DNA of 64,000 nt from Xylanimonas allomyrinae (lineage in GTDB: Bacteria; Actinomycetota; Actinomycetes; Actinomycetales; Cellulomonadaceae), in the NCBI RefSeq assembly GCF_004135345.1, contig NZ_CP035495.1, forward strand, positions 1,054,001-1,118,000, in the 5' to 3' direction. The position numbers and the translations under genes were made by a program. The notes under the pieces were generated by a model. It had not been told where the DNA came from, did not search any database, and worked only from the letters and a program-made list of their open reading frames with translations. Shown piece after piece: positions 16,478 through 26,945 of this stretch (within the stretch, counting starts at the first letter, position 1; the number at the start of each line of letters is the position of its first letter).

Positions 16478-18093
16478 TCAGCGCATGCGACGCAGCAGCG
16501 TCAGGTGCATGGCGTCGGTGCCGTGGACGTGCGGCCACAGCTGGGCGTCGCTGCGCTCCCCGAGCGGCAGGTCGCTGCCGGGGACGACGACGGTACGCAG
16601 CACCGCCGGCGCGTCGATCCGCTCGGCGCTGCCCGCACCGTCGGCGGCGCGGCGACGCAGCACGTCGTCGACGACCAGGCGCGTCTCGGCCAGGTGCGGC
16701 GAGCAGGTGACGTACGCGACCACGCCGCCCACGCGCACCGCGTCCAGTGCGGACCCGAGGAGCTGTCGTTGCAGCCCGGTCAGCACCGCTAGGTCGGCGG
16801 GGGTGCGGCGCCAGCGCGACTCCGGGCGGCGGCGCAGGGCGCCCAGCCCGGTGCAGGGCGCGTCGACCAGCACGCGGTCGTAGGCGCCCGGCTCCAGCTC
16901 GCCGACCTCGCGCCCGTCGCCCGTCTGCACGCGTTCCACGGCACCGTCAGGCACCGCGCGCAGCGCGCGCTCCACCAGCCGCGCCCGGTGCGGCGCGACC
17001 TCGTTGGCCACGAGCGTGGCTCCCCGCTCGGCCGCGAGCGCCGCCAGGAGCGCCGCCTTGCCGCCGGGGCCGGCGCACAGGTCGAGCCAGCGTGCGTCGC
17101 GGCCCTCCAGGGGTGCGGCGGCGAGCGCGAGCGCGACGGCCTGCGAGCCCTCGTCCTGGACGCCGGCGCGGCCGTCGGCGACGGCTGGGACGGTCAGCGG
17201 GTCCTGGCCGGTGAGTACGAGCGCCGTCGCGAGCCAGCGGCCTGGTTCGAGGTGGACGCCGGGAGCCGCGGCGCGGATCTCGTCGGGGGTGACCATCCCG
17301 GGGCGGGCCACGAGGGTGACGCGGGGTGCTGCGTTGTCGGCGTCGAGCAGCGCGTCCAGCTCGGCCGGGTCGCGGCCGTCGCCGGCGAGGGCTTCGCGCA
17401 GAGCGCGGGCGATCCACAGCGGGTGCGAGCCGACGACGGCGGATGCGGTGACCGCGTCGGGCGCGGTGTCGCGCAGCTCGGTGAGCCAGTCGTCGAGCGG
17501 GGTGCGGGCGACCTTGCGCAGCACGGCGTTGACCATCTGCGCGGGTCCGGCCCCGACGTGCTCGCGTGCGAGGCCGACGGTCTCGGACACGGCTGCGTGC
17601 TGCGGCACGCGCATGCCGAGCACCTGGTGGGCGCCGAGGCGAAGCACGTCGAGCAGCGGGGGTCGACCTGGTCCAGGGGCCGGTCGACGCAGCGGGCCAG
17701 GATGGCGTCGTAGCGTCCGCGCAGGCGCAGCGTCCCGTAGGCGAGCTCGGTCGCGAACGCGGCGTCCCGGCCCGTCAGCCGGCGTTCGCGCAGCAGGGGC
17801 GGGAGCACCAGGTTGGCGTAGGCGTCCGACCCGTCGACCTCGCGCAGCACGTCGAACGCCGCGGTGCGGGCGGGGTCGGTGCCGCGCCGTCGTTGGGAGG
17901 GGGCGAGGGCCGTGCGGGACTGGTCGCCGCGGGATCGTGCCGCTCCGCGCTGGCGGCCGCGGTCGTCGCGGCGATCGCCGCCGCCGCCGCGCCGGCCGTC
18001 TGCGCCGTCCCGGGCTCCGCTGCGTCCGCCGGGGCGTCCGGTGCCGGCGTCGTCGCGTCCCCCGCGGTGCTGCCCGCCTCGCTCGCCGCTCAC
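16478..18093 (-). CDS. rsmB: 16S rRNA (cytosine-C5) methyltransferase RsmB (frameshifted as given)
   Basis: RsmB methylates C967 of 16S rRNA. The product has a disordered Arg/Gly-rich start, an NusB-like RNA-binding domain ([23 protein letters not shown]), and a Rossmann methyltransferase with the SAM site [17 protein letters not shown] and the two cysteines VDAPCTGLG and [10 protein letters not shown]. The frame breaks at a five-G run (17657-17661): upstream reads [11 protein letters not shown], downstream [15 protein letters not shown], and one extra G joins them into a normal protein of about 538 residues. The GTG start overlaps the fmt stop (GTGA). Confidence 0.87.
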
Positions 18094-19052
18094 CGCGTGG
18101 CCCCGTCCAGGTCGGTCCCGAGCAGCGTCCCGGTCTGCGGGCGTGCCCCGCGCGCCCAGTCGGGCGCGGCCATGGGCCGTTTGCCGACCGGTTGCACGGT
18201 GCCGAGCTCGACGGCGTGCGTGGCCGTGCCCACGAGCACGTCGCGCTTGCCTGCGCGCAGCTCGCCGGGGCGCAGGTCGGTGACCTCGGGCCGGGGGGTC
18301 ACCGGGCCCAGGCCGAGGCGCACGGGGTCGCCGCCGGGGCCGGGCAGTGTCGTCCAGGCGCCCGGTGCGGGCGTGCAGCCGCGCACCAGGCGGTCGACGG
18401 CGAGCGCCGGGTCGCGGAAGTCGACGTGGGCGTCCGCGGGGGTCAGCTTGGCGGCGTGGCTGATGCCGTCGGCGGGCTGCGGCTGGGGGTTCAGGGTGCC
18501 GTCCTCGAGGGCGTCGAGGGTGGCGGTGAGCAGGCCGGCGCCGGCGTGGGCGAGGCGGTCGAGGAGGTCGCCCGCGGTGTCGCGGGGGCGGACGGTCTCG
18601 GTGAGGGTGCCGAGGACGGGTCCGGTGTCCATGCCCGCGTCGAGCAGGAACGTGGTGGCGCCGGTGATCTCGTCGCCTGCGATGACGGCCCGTTGCACGG
18701 GGGCGGCGCCGCGCCAGGCGGGCAGGATCGAGAAGTGCAGGTTGACCCAGCCGTGGCGGGGGGCGGCGAGCACGTCGGGCCGCAGCAGGTGCCCGTAGGC
18801 GACGACCGGTGCGGCGTCGACGTCGAGGTCGCGCAGGCGGGCCAGGAACTCGTCACCGCGAGGCGTGTCGGTCAGCACGGGGATGCCGTGGCTCTCGGCG
18901 GCGACGCGCACGGGTGAGGGCACGAGGCGTCGTCCGCGGCCTGCGGGGGCGTCCGCCCGGGTGAGGACGGCGACGACGTCGTGCCGTGAGGCGATCAGGG
19001 CCTCCAGGGAGGGGACGGCGGCCTCGGGGGTACCGGCGAAGAGCAGACGCAC
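18090..19052 (-). CDS. fmt: Methionyl-tRNA formyltransferase
   Basis: Fmt formylates initiator Met-tRNA. The 320-residue protein has the catalytic set [17 protein letters not shown] (Asn, His) and [10 protein letters not shown] (Asp), followed by the C-terminal OB-like domain. The GTG start is 6 nt after TAGGAT with no ribosome binding site, so the message is probably leaderless. It is coupled to rsmB by a GTGA overlap. The usual partner def (deformylase) is not next to it here. Confidence 0.95.
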   Translation of the reverse strand: MRLLFAGTPEAAVPSLEALIASRHDVVAVLTRADAPAGRGRRLVPSPVRVAAESHGIPVLTDTPRGDEFLARLRDLDVDAAPVVAYGHLLRPDVLAAPRHGWVNLHFSILPAWRGAAPVQRAVIAGDEITGATTFLLDAGMDTGPVLGTLTETVRPRDTAGDLLDRLAHAGAGLLTATLDALEDGTLNPQPQPADGISHAAKLTPADAHVDFRDPALAVDRLVRGCTPAPGAWTTLPGPGGDPVRLGLGPVTPRPEVTDLRPGELRAGKRDVLVGTATHAVELGTVQPVGKRPMAAPDWARGARPQTGTLLGTDLDGATR

Positions 19053-19058
19053 CTTGCG

Positions 19059-19064
19059 ATCCTA
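19059..19064 (-). promoter_or_regulatory. -10 element of a leaderless promoter for fmt-rsmB
   Basis: Minus-strand TAGGAT, six bases, then GTG 19052. Confidence 0.5.
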
Positions 19065-19703
19065 CGTTCCGGCAGGGTGGGCGGCGGTGCCGGGTCGCGG
19101 GCCGGGCGGGCGCACGCCGAGGCCGAGGTCGCGCAGCGCGGTGCGCAGGGCGTCGGTCGTGGTGAAGTGCACGGCGTGGAACCCGAGGGCGGCGGCCGCT
19201 GCCACGTTGGGGGGCGAGTCGTCGACGAACACGGCGCGCCGGGGGCTGACGGCGTACGTGTCGGCGAGGTGCCGGAAGATCGCCGGGTCCGGTTTGGCGA
19301 GCCCGATCCGCCCGGAGACGACGACGCCGTCCAGCAGCGCGATCACGGGCGCGGCAGGCTCCGCGTGGTGGTAGGTCTCGGCCCACCAGTTGGTCAGCCC
19401 GAACAGGCGCAGCCCGTGGGTGCGCAGCTCGTGCACGAGGTCCTCGGAGCCGTCGACCGGGCCGCCGAGGGTGTCGGCGTACCTCTCGAGGTAGGTGTCG
19501 AGGAACGGTGCCCAGCGGGGTCCGGCCGCGGCTCGCGCCTGCGCGAACGGCTGCAGCCCCGCGTCCTGGCGGTGGTTGAACGCCGCGAAGTCGAACTCGG
19601 CGAAGAACGTGTCGACCTCGGCCGGGTCGAGGCCCGCGAAGGCGCCGCGCGGGTCCCACCGCACCAGGACGTTGCCGAGGTCGAAGACGACCGTGTCGAT
19701 CAT
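19062..19703 (-). CDS. HAD-superfamily hydrolase, subfamily IA
   Basis: The 213-residue protein begins IDTVVFDLGNVLVRWDP, the motif I aspartate of HAD phosphatases, and keeps motif II (LFGLTNW), the motif III lysine (GLAKPDPAIF) and motif IV (VFVDDSPPNVAAA). The helical cap fits small phosphomonoester substrates or haloacids; the substrate is unknown. ATG 19703 follows AAGGCGG. It lies between priA and fmt on the same strand; its 3' end lies under the fmt promoter element. Confidence 0.83.
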   Translation of the reverse strand: MIDTVVFDLGNVLVRWDPRGAFAGLDPAEVDTFFAEFDFAAFNHRQDAGLQPFAQARAAAGPRWAPFLDTYLERYADTLGGPVDGSEDLVHELRTHGLRLFGLTNWWAETYHHAEPAAPVIALLDGVVVSGRIGLAKPDPAIFRHLADTYAVSPRRAVFVDDSPPNVAAAAALGFHAVHFTTTDALRTALRDLGLGVRPPGPRPGTAAHPAGT

Positions 19704-19741
19704 GGGTCCGCCTTCGGTCGTGCGGGGGCCGGGGCGCGGGG

Positions 19742-22047
19742 TCACACGAGCTCCTCGTCGTCGAGCCGCACCCGTACCGTACCGGGCTCACGGTGCGCGG
19801 AGCGCACGGCGAGGGAGGCGCGCAGCTGCCGGGCGAGCTCGAGCCCGTCGCGGCGCGGCACGCGCACGACGACGCGCACGGGCGGCGCGTCGAACAGGCT
19901 GCCGTCTCCGGTGCCCTCGGGCTCGGTCTCGACGGGGCCGAGGGTCGTCAGGGGGGTCGCGAGGCCGACGCGTGCGACGAGCGCCTCGACGGCGGCGCGG
20001 TCGCCGGTGACGGCCGCGACCCGGACGGCGGGGGGCAGCGACAGCTCGACGCGCTCGGCGAGCTCACGGGCCGCGAACCCGCCGGGGTCGAAGCGCACGA
20101 GGGCGCCGGTCGGGCCGGGTGCCGCGTCCCCGACGAGCAGGACCTGCCCCCGGCCGTCGCGGGACGCACGAGGTGCGCCGCGGCGAGCCACCGGTGCAGG
20201 GCACGAGTGCCGGTCGCGAGCCCGACGGTCGCGGTGGCGACGGAGGCGTCCAGCAGCAGCGCGGCGGTGAACCCGCCGTCGGCGACAGGCTCGGCGCCCG
20301 GGGTGGCGACCACGACGGCGGGCCGGGCCGGGACCCGGTCGAGCACCCCGCCGGGCGCCGTGGACGACGACAGCCGCACGGGCACCCCCGGGAAGGCCCG
20401 CCCCAGCTCCTCGGCGGTGCGTTCGGACCCGACGCGCACCGCCCGCACCGAGCCCGACCCGCACTCCGCGCACCGCCAGCCGCCCGCCAGCCGCCCGCAC
20501 CACCGGCACTGCGGGGTGGCGCCGACGCCGTCGAGCCCGAGCGGGCCGTGGCACGTCGCGCACGTGGCGGGCGTGCGGCAGCGCACGCACGCGACCACCG
20601 GCAGATACCCGGTGCGCGGCACCTGGACCAGCACCGGGCCGTGCGTGAGCGCGTCGCGCGCGGCCCGCCACGCCGCCGTCGGGATGCGGGCCGCGGCGCC
20701 CGGCCCCTCGGCGGCCAGCTCGACCGAGGTCAGCGCGCGCACGCGCGGCGCCCGGGCCCGCACGACGTCACGGGTGGCGACCACCTCGTGCGCCCAGCCG
20801 TCGAGCAGCGCCTGCGCCTGCACGGTGCGCCCGGGAGACCCGAGCAGGAACGCCGCACCCTCCAGGTCGCTGCGCAGCGCCAGCACGTCACGGGCGTGCG
20901 GGTACGGGGCGTGCGGCTCGGCCAGCGTGTCCTCCCCGTCCCCCCAGACCACGACCAGCCCCAGGCGTGCGACGGGCGCGAACATCGCCGCCCGGGTGCC
21001 CACCACGACGCGTGCCCGGCCGCGCGCGGCGGCGAGGAACGCGCGGTAGCGGGGCGCGGGACCGTCGTCGGCGAGCAGCACCGCCACGTCCGGCACCCCG
21101 GCACGCGCGAGCGCCGTCGCGACCCGGCCCGCGTCGCGCGCGTCCGGCACGACGACGAGCGCGCCGCGCCCTGCCGCGACCGCGGCCCGCACGGCAGCGG
21201 CCACCGCCGCCGCCCAGTGCGGGTCCGTGGGGACCTCACCCGGTTCCGCGCCGGGCGCGAGCCCGGGCAGCGGCGTCCACACGGCCTTGGGTGCGCCGCC
21301 GCCCGCGACGTGCGAGAGGAACGCCTCACCGCCGCGGTACGCCGACCACAGGCCCGCCCACGACGCCGGCGCGGCGCCCATGGGTGCGGCGACGCCCGCA
21401 GCGGAGTCGGGTGCCGCGACGCCCGCCGACGCGTCGGATGCCTCGGCGCCGCCGGAGCCCGCGGCGGCCTGCGTCGGCACGCCGGACCCGGACCCGGACC
21501 CGGACCCGGACCCGGACCCGGACCGCACCGTCCCCGGCCGGCCCTCCCCCGCGGCGTCCTCCTTCTCCGTGCGCGCGTGGCGTGGCGGCACCGCCAGCCG
21601 CAGCACGTCGGCCGTCGTCCCGGCCCACCGCTCGGCGACCGCCCGCACCAGCCGCAGCACCGGGGCCGTGAGCACCGGCTCGGGCGACACCAGGCGCCGC
21701 AGCGGCACCAGCCGCCCTTCGTGCTCTGAGGTGGCCAGGCGCGCGACGACGAACCCGTCGACCTCCTGCGCCCCGAACCGGGCGCGAACCCGCACCCCCG
21801 GGGCGACACCGGCGGACATCGCCGCCGGCACCAGGTAGTCGTACTCGCGGTCCAGGTGCGCCGGCTGCAGATCGAGCAGTACGCGGGCCACCGGCAGCTC
21901 GTCGGCGATCGCCTGCGTTCCGAGCGGCACGCGCCGCCGCGTCCGGGGGGTCGAGCCCGTGCGGCCGAGCGCTCGCACGTCGTCGAGCCCGAGCAGCGCG
22001 TCCTGCGCGCCCGGACGGTGCGCGGCGTCGTCGTCGGACTGGCTCAT
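19742..22047 (-). CDS. priA: Primosomal protein PriA, actinobacterial type (frameshifted as given)
   Basis: The N-terminal 3'-DNA-binding domain (VARVLLDLQPAHLDREYDYLVP) and the zinc-binding cysteines (CVRCRTPATCATCHG, CRWCGRLAGGWRCAECG) identify PriA, which restarts stalled replication forks. As in other actinobacteria the helicase core is eroded: no Walker A lysine motif is seen, and WGDGED stands where a DEAH box would be, so it is probably not a helicase. A Ser-Gly repeat lies near residue 180. The frame breaks at a five-C run (20147-20151); one more base joins AHLVRPATAGG to QVLLVGDAAPGPTGALV, giving about 768 residues. Confidence 0.87.
21484..21524. repeat. Hexanucleotide microsatellite (GGACCC) inside priA
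   Basis: Six full GGACCC copies and a partial seventh. In the priA frame they encode alternating Ser-Gly residues, a flexible linker between the DNA-binding part and the ATPase-like core. In-frame hexamer changes would alter linker length without breaking the gene. Confidence 0.85.
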
Positions 22048-22136
22048 GACCGCACCTCACCACACGCCGCAGACAGCGATGCCACAGCGTCGCGAGGGGG
22101 CGTCGGCGAACCGCCCACGGATCCCCCTCCCGTGCG

Positions 22137-23342
22137 CTACGAGCCGGACCGCACGGCCGCCTGCAACGCTGCGACGCGGTCCGTGCGCTCCCACGTGAAC
22201 TCGGGCAGCTCGCGCCCGAAGTGCCCGTAGGCGGCCGTCATGGCGTAGATCGGCCGGAGCAGCTGCAGGTCGGCGATGATCGCCGCGGGCCGCAGGTCGA
22301 ACACCGCCTCGATCGCGGCCTGGATCCGCGCGACCGGGACGGACTCGGTGCCGAAGGTCTCGACGTACAGGCCCACGGGGTGGGCACGCCCGATCGCATA
22401 GGCGACCTGCACCTCGCAGCGGCGCGCGAGCCCGGCCGCCACGACGTTCTTCGCGACCCACCGCATCGCGTACGCGCCCGAGCGGTCCACCTTCGAGGGG
22501 TCCTTGCCCGAGAACGCTCCGCCGCCGTGGCGGGCCATGCCCCCGTAGGTGTCGACGATGATCTTGCGCCCGGTCAGCCCCGCGTCGCCCTGCGGGCCGC
22601 CGACGACGAACTTGCCCGTCGGGTTGACGTACAGCGAGTACGCGCTCGTGTCGAGGTCGACCGTCTCGAGCACCGGCGCGACGACCTTGCTCGCGATCTC
22701 CTTGGCCAGGGTCTCCTGGAGCACGTCGGCGTCGTGCTGCGTCGAGATCACGACGGCGTCCAGCCGCACCGGCCGGTCGCCGTCGTAGGCGATGGTGACC
22801 TGCGTCTTGCCGTCGGGGCGCAGGCCCGCGACCTCGCCCGTGCGGCGCACCGCGGCGAGCCGCTCGGCCAGGCGGTGCGAGAGCCAGATCGGCAGCGGCA
22901 TGAGCTGCGGGGTCTCGTCGCACGCGTACCCGAACATCAGCCCCTGGTCTCCGGCGCCCTGCGCGTCGAGCGGGTCATGGTCGGACGCGTCGTCGCGCTG
23001 CTCGGCAGACTTGTCGACGCCCTGGGCGATGTCGGGCGACTGCTGGCCGATCGACACCGACACGCCGCACGAGGCGCCGTCGAACCCGATCGCCGAGGAC
23101 GTGTAGCCGATGCGCCTGACGACGTCGCGCACGATCTGCGGGATCTCGACGTAGGCGCTCGTGGTGACCTCGCCCGCGACGTGCACCAGCCCGGTCGTCA
23201 CCATCGTCTCGACCGCGACGCGCGACGTCGGGTCCTGGTCGAGCAGGGCATCCAGCACGGCGTCCGAGATCTGGTCGCACACCTTGTCCGGATGTCCTTC
23301 GGTCACGGACTCGGACGTGAACAGGCGCAGCGCTTCGGTCAT
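22137..23342 (-). CDS. metK: S-adenosylmethionine synthetase
   Basis: MetK makes SAM from methionine and ATP. The 401-residue protein has [21 protein letters not shown], the motif [12 protein letters not shown], and the phosphate-binding loop [17 protein letters not shown] use ATG 23342 ([11 protein letters not shown] follows), which lies 7 nt after TAGGGT as for leaderless messages; a GTG nine bases upstream would overlap that element. No SAM riboswitch was recognised in the roughly 100 bases before it. It follows coaBC, as in many actinobacteria. Confidence 0.95.
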   Translation of the reverse strand: MTEALRLFTSESVTEGHPDKVCDQISDAVLDALLDQDPTSRVAVETMVTTGLVHVAGEVTTSAYVEIPQIVRDVVRRIGYTSSAIGFDGASCGVSVSIGQQSPDIAQGVDKSAEQRDDASDHDPLDAQGAGDQGLMFGYACDETPQLMPLPIWLSHRLAERLAAVRRTGEVAGLRPDGKTQVTIAYDGDRPVRLDAVVISTQHDADVLQETLAKEIASKVVAPVLETVDLDTSAYSLYVNPTGKFVVGGPQGDAGLTGRKIIVDTYGGMARHGGGAFSGKDPSKVDRSGAYAMRWVAKNVVAAGLARRCEVQVAYAIGRAHPVGLYVETFGTESVPVARIQAAIEAVFDLRPAAIIADLQLLRPIYAMTAAYGHFGRELPEFTWERTDRVAALQAAVRSGS

Positions 23343-23349
23343 GCCGCTC

Positions 23350-23355
23350 ACCCTA
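23350..23355 (-). promoter_or_regulatory. -10 element of a leaderless promoter for metK
   Basis: Minus-strand TAGGGT, seven bases, then ATG 23342. Confidence 0.4.
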
Positions 23356-23445
23356 CGGCGTACGGCGTGCGCCGGTCACGCGCGCGGAAGCGTGACGTCT
23401 CACACCGCGGACCTGCTCACGGCGTGTCGCGGCGCGACGCGCGCT

Positions 23446-24657
23446 TCAGGGGCGCCGTTTGACGACCGCGTCCCACAGGGCGTCAGCGACGTGCCGCTTG
23501 GTCCCCGTGGCGTGCGCGACCTGCTCCCCCGTCGCGTCGAGGACCCACACCTCGTTGTCCGGCGTGCCGAACCCCCGGCCGGCTCCGACGGCGTTGACCG
23601 CGAGCAGGTCCGCACCCTTGCGCAGCGCCTTGGCACGGCCGTGATCGAGCACGCTGCCCGTCGCGTCGCCCGTCTCGGCGGCGAACCCGACGACGACCTG
23701 CCGCTCGCGCAGCCGGTCGCGCACGAGCTCGGCGAGGACGTCCGGGTTCTCGACCAGCTCGATCGGTGCCGGCCCGCGGCCGGGCACCTTCTTGATCTTC
23801 GCCTCGGTGGGCGCGGCAGGCCGGAAGTCGGCCACGGCCGCCGCCATCACGATGGCGTCCGCGTCGCGCCCGGCAGCGCGCACCGCGTCCCGCAGCTGCG
23901 CGGTCGTCTCGACGCGCACGACGTCGTCGGCGGCCGCCTCGGCCCCGCCGAGCTCGAGGTTCGCCGCGACGAGCGTCACGTGCGCACCGCGGGCGCGCGC
24001 GGCCTGGGCGAGCGCGAGGCCCTGCCTGCCCGTCGAGCGGTTCCCGATCCAGCGCACCGGGTCGAGCGGCTCACGCGTCCCCCCGGCGGAGACCACGACA
24101 CGGCACCCGGCGAGATCCTGGGGAGCGCGCGCCGCCGCCGCGACCGCCAGCGCCTCGCGCGCCACGTCCTGCGGTTCGGGCAGCCGTCCGGCGCCGGTGT
24201 CCGCGCCCGTCAGCCGTCCGCTCGCCGGCTCGATCACATGGACGCCGCGCGCGCGCAGCACCGCCACGTTCGCGCGGGTGGCGGGGTGCTCCCACATCTC
24301 GGTGTGCATGGCAGGGGCCATCACCACCGGGCAGCGCGCGGTCAGGAGCGTCGATGTCAGCAGGTCGTCCGCGCGACCCGTCGCCGCGCGCGACAGAAGG
24401 TCGGCCGTGGCGGGCGCCACGACCAGCAGGTCGGCGCCCTGGCCGAGCGCGACGTGCGGCACGTGCGCGACGTCCTCGAACACGTCCGTGCTCACCGGCT
24501 CGCCCGACAACGCCTCCCAGGTGGGTGCGCCGACGAAGCGCAGCGCCGCCTCCGTCGGGATGACACGAACCGCGTGACCGTCCTCCTTGAGGAGACGGAG
24601 CAGGAGCACCGCCTTGTAGGCCGCGATGCCCCCGCTGACGCCCAGGAGGATCCTCAT
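23446..24657 (-). CDS. coaBC: CoaBC: phosphopantothenoylcysteine decarboxylase/synthetase
   Basis: This fusion performs two steps of coenzyme A synthesis. The N-terminal flavin-dependent CoaC domain has GVSGGIAAYKA, the PAMHTEMW motif and the substrate loop GRLPEPQDV; the C-terminal CoaB domain has VSAGGTREPLDPVRWIGNRS and the CTP-binding KIKK. The 403 residues are the usual length. ATG 24657 follows rpoZ by 7 bases, and the gene belongs to the mihF-gmk-rpoZ-coaBC-metK series conserved in actinobacteria. Confidence 0.95.
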   Translation of the reverse strand: MRILLGVSGGIAAYKAVLLLRLLKEDGHAVRVIPTEAALRFVGAPTWEALSGEPVSTDVFEDVAHVPHVALGQGADLLVVAPATADLLSRAATGRADDLLTSTLLTARCPVVMAPAMHTEMWEHPATRANVAVLRARGVHVIEPASGRLTGADTGAGRLPEPQDVAREALAVAAAARAPQDLAGCRVVVSAGGTREPLDPVRWIGNRSTGRQGLALAQAARARGAHVTLVAANLELGGAEAAADDVVRVETTAQLRDAVRAAGRDADAIVMAAAVADFRPAAPTEAKIKKVPGRGPAPIELVENPDVLAELVRDRLRERQVVVGFAAETGDATGSVLDHGRAKALRKGADLLAVNAVGAGRGFGTPDNEVWVLDATGEQVAHATGTKRHVADALWDAVVKRRP

Positions 24658-24664
24658 CGGTTCC

Positions 24665-24961
24665 TCAGAAGCCGTCGGGCAGGCTCTCGGTGACCTCGGT
24701 CTCCTCGATCGGGGTCGAGGACAGCAGGCCCTGGTTGATCTCGCGCATCGCGATCGACAGCGGCTTCTCCTGGGCGCGCACGTCGACCAGCGGGCCGACG
24801 TTCTCGAGCAGGCCCTCGTTGAGCTGCGAGTAGTAGGCGTTGATCTGCCGAGCACGCTTGGCCGCGTACAGCACGAGGCCGTACTTGGAGTCGGTCTTCT
24901 CGAGCAGCTCGTCGATCGGCGGGTCGGTGATGCCGATGGGCTGGGCCACGGTTCCGGCCAT
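24665..24961 (-). CDS. rpoZ: RNA polymerase omega subunit
   Basis: The 98-residue protein carries the omega core: [29 protein letters not shown] and the C-terminal [16 protein letters not shown] helix. Omega clamps the beta-prime subunit and assists RNA polymerase assembly. It lies between gmk and coaBC in the conserved order. A short inverted repeat (24992-25008) lies between the gmk stop and this gene. Confidence 0.95.
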   Translation of the reverse strand: MAGTVAQPIGITDPPIDELLEKTDSKYGLVLYAAKRARQINAYYSQLNEGLLENVGPLVDVRAQEKPLSIAMREINQGLLSSTPIEETEVTESLPDGF

Positions 24962-24991
24962 GGTTCACGCTCCAGACGCAGGAGGGGACAG

Positions 24992-25008
24992 AGACTGCCC
25001 GACAGTCT
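24992..25008 (-). terminator. Short inverted repeat between gmk and rpoZ
   Basis: AGACTG-N5-CAGTCT spans the gmk stop codon and the start of the rpoZ leader. A 6-bp stem is weak; it may cause partial termination or mark an mRNA processing site. Confidence 0.3.
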
Positions 25009-25648
25009 ACCCTCCGACCTGCGCGTTCCTCCCCACCGCGCCCTTCGCCTCCAGGCCCATGTGGCTCACGAGCTCGTCGGTCGCGCGATGCACGTCGTCG
25101 TTGACGATCGTCACGTCGAACTCGCTCTCGGCCGCCAGTTCGACGCGCGCCGTGGCCAGCCTGCGCTCGCGCTCCTCGGCGTCCTCCGTGCCGCGGCCCA
25201 CGAGCCGCCTCTCCAGCTCCTCGAAGCTCGGGGGCGCCAGGAACACGAAACGGGCGTCAGGCATCGACGCACGCACCTGGCGTGCGCCCTGCAGGTCGAT
25301 CTCCAGCAAGGTCGGCACGCCGGCCGCGAGGTGCTCCTCGACGGGTCCGCGCGGAGTTCCGTAGCGGTTGCGCCCGTGCACCACCGCCCATTCGAGCATC
25401 TGCCCCTCGGCGACGAGGGAGTCGAACTCCTCGGACGTGACGAACAGGTAGTGGACCCCGTGAACCTCGCCGGGACGCGGGGCGCGCGTCGTCGCCGAGA
25501 CCGACAGCCACACCTGCGGGTAGCGCGCGCGCACGTCGGCCGAGACGGTCCCCTTCCCCACCGCGGTGGGCCCCGCGAGGACGGTCAGGCGTGCGGGGAC
25601 GTCGGGTGCAGGGTGCGCACCCGTGCTCGATGCGGTGATGTCAGCCAA
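25007..25648 (-). CDS. gmk: Guanylate kinase
   Basis: Gmk phosphorylates GMP to GDP. The protein has the P-loop [15 protein letters not shown], the GMP-binding [22 protein letters not shown] and the lid region [19 protein letters not shown] choose the TTG at 25648: it lies just behind AGAGG, overlaps the mihF 3' end by 8 bases and yields 213 residues with a short N-terminal extension. No ATG or GTG fits better near the P-loop. Confidence 0.92.
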   Translation of the reverse strand: MADITASSTGAHPAPDVPARLTVLAGPTAVGKGTVSADVRARYPQVWLSVSATTRAPRPGEVHGVHYLFVTSEEFDSLVAEGQMLEWAVVHGRNRYGTPRGPVEEHLAAGVPTLLEIDLQGARQVRASMPDARFVFLAPPSFEELERRLVGRGTEDAEERERRLATARVELAAESEFDVTIVNDDVHRATDELVSHMGLEAKGAVGRNAQVGG

Positions 25649-25952
25649 ACCTCTCGATGAGTGCCGCCGCCTGGTGTGGACCCAGGCCACGAACGCGACG
25701 GGTCTCGGCGATCCCGACTTCTTCCATGATCGCCCGGGCCTTCACCTTACCGACGCCCGGCAGGGACTCCAGCAGCGCGACGACCTTGAGCTTGCCCACG
25801 ACGTCGTCGGTCTGCCCCTTCTCGATCACATCTCTGAGAGAACCTTGGGAGTACTTGAGGCGGTTCTTGATCTCGGCGCGCACGCGGCGCGCCTCGGCAG
25901 CCTTCTCAAGAGCTGCGGCGCGCTGCTCCGGTGTAAGAGGAGGAAGGGCCAC
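25641..25952 (-). CDS. mihF: Integration host factor, actinobacterial type (mIHF)
   Basis: The 103-residue protein reads [17 protein letters not shown] at its start and [19 protein letters not shown] further on: the helix-two turns-helix DNA-binding core of mycobacterial and streptomycete IHF, a nucleoid protein unrelated to E. coli IHF. A GTG three codons upstream (25961) is possible, but the N-terminus of family members matches the GTG at 25952, which also has TAGGTG 6 nt before it. It is followed by gmk and rpoZ as in M. tuberculosis. Confidence 0.93.
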   Translation of the reverse strand: MALPPLTPEQRAAALEKAAEARRVRAEIKNRLKYSQGSLRDVIEKGQTDDVVGKLKVVALLESLPGVGKVKARAIMEEVGIAETRRVRGLGPHQAAALIERFG

Positions 25953-26090
25953 GCGAGTCACCTACTCTGTCGAGCCGATGGGTCGGTACTGCACCGACGA
26001 AACTAGCGCTGACCTGCGTGAGCGGCAATCGGGGCGCGCCGGGTGGCGCAGACTGTCACCGAATCGCAGCCCGAGCCGCCCCTCGCGGCC

Positions 26091-26843
26091 TCAGTGATGG
26101 TGGTGCGCGTGCGCCGCGACGGGCGTCGCGCCCGGGCGCGCCCACTGGGGGGCCGGGCGGCCGTCCACCCGCCAGAACCCGCTGGGGCCGAACGGCTGCG
26201 GCCACCCCGCGGGCGAGTCCTCCCAGCGTTCGCCGCGCCCGTAGACGCTCCGGTCGATGACCTGCATCGACGCCATCATCGCCTCGGTCCCGCGGCCCGT
26301 CACCGCATACGTCAGGTAGACGTCGTCGCCCCGTCGCAGCAGCCACAGCCACTCCCCGAACCGCGAGCCCAGCGTCGGGTCCGCGACGTCGGCCACCGAG
26401 TACCACGGCACGGTGTAGCCCATGAAGTCGCGCAGCTCGCGCGCCAGGTCCCACGGCCCCTCGAAGAACACGGCGAAGGACATGCCGCGGGCGTGCAGGT
26501 ACGACGGCTCGTGCACCGCGTGGACGGACAACGTGCAGCCCTCGCACTGGTTCTCGACCGGCTCGCCGACGTGCGCCATGTGCTTGTAGACCACGAGCTG
26601 GTCGCGCCCGTCGAAGACCTCCAGCAGGTTCACGGGCCCGTGCGCGCCCACGACGTCGACCGCCGGCAGCGGCGTCATCGGCATGCGGCGCCGCGCGGCC
26701 GCGAGCGCGTCGCCGGCGTGGGTGTGCGCCTTCTCGCGCACCAGCAGCTCCTCGTGCGCGGCCAGCCAGGTGGCGTGGTCGACGACGGGCGGGACGGCGT
26801 CGCGGGTGACGGCAGGTTCGGTGACGGCTGGGTCGGACGACAT
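26091..26843 (-). CDS. DUF899 family thioredoxin-like protein
   Basis: The 250-residue protein belongs to DUF899: LVVYKHMAHVGEPVENQCEGCTLS contains a Cys-x-x-Cys pair (CEGC) in a thioredoxin-like fold, and the C-terminal half has NFxGYT-like and FHTYSxYxRG-like stretches (FMGYTVPWYS, VYGRGERWE). It ends in a histidine-rich AHAHHHH tail that may bind metal. The biochemical role is unknown, though dithiol oxidoreductase activity is plausible. ATG 26843 follows a strong AGGAGG site. It is not part of the flanking conserved operons and looks like an accessory gene. Confidence 0.8.
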   Translation of the reverse strand: MSSDPAVTEPAVTRDAVPPVVDHATWLAAHEELLVREKAHTHAGDALAAARRRMPMTPLPAVDVVGAHGPVNLLEVFDGRDQLVVYKHMAHVGEPVENQCEGCTLSVHAVHEPSYLHARGMSFAVFFEGPWDLARELRDFMGYTVPWYSVADVADPTLGSRFGEWLWLLRRGDDVYLTYAVTGRGTEAMMASMQVIDRSVYGRGERWEDSPAGWPQPFGPSGFWRVDGRPAPQWARPGATPVAAHAHHHH

Positions 26844-26945
26844 GGTTCCTCCTGCGGGCGGGCACGCCCGGCCGGGTACCGGGCTCCGCGACGTACGACG
26901 ACGCAGACCCTCGGAACTCAACGCCGCCGGCGCGGCCGGTCGCGT

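Noticed and set aside
21484-21524. Possible CRISPR-like or regulatory repeat (GGACCC copies)
   Set aside because: The copies are directly adjacent without spacers and stay in the priA frame; it is a coding microsatellite.
22137-23445. SAM riboswitch before metK
   Set aside because: None of the SAM riboswitch cores was recognised in the roughly 100-base gap, and the TAGGGT element 7 nt before the ATG suggests a leaderless message.
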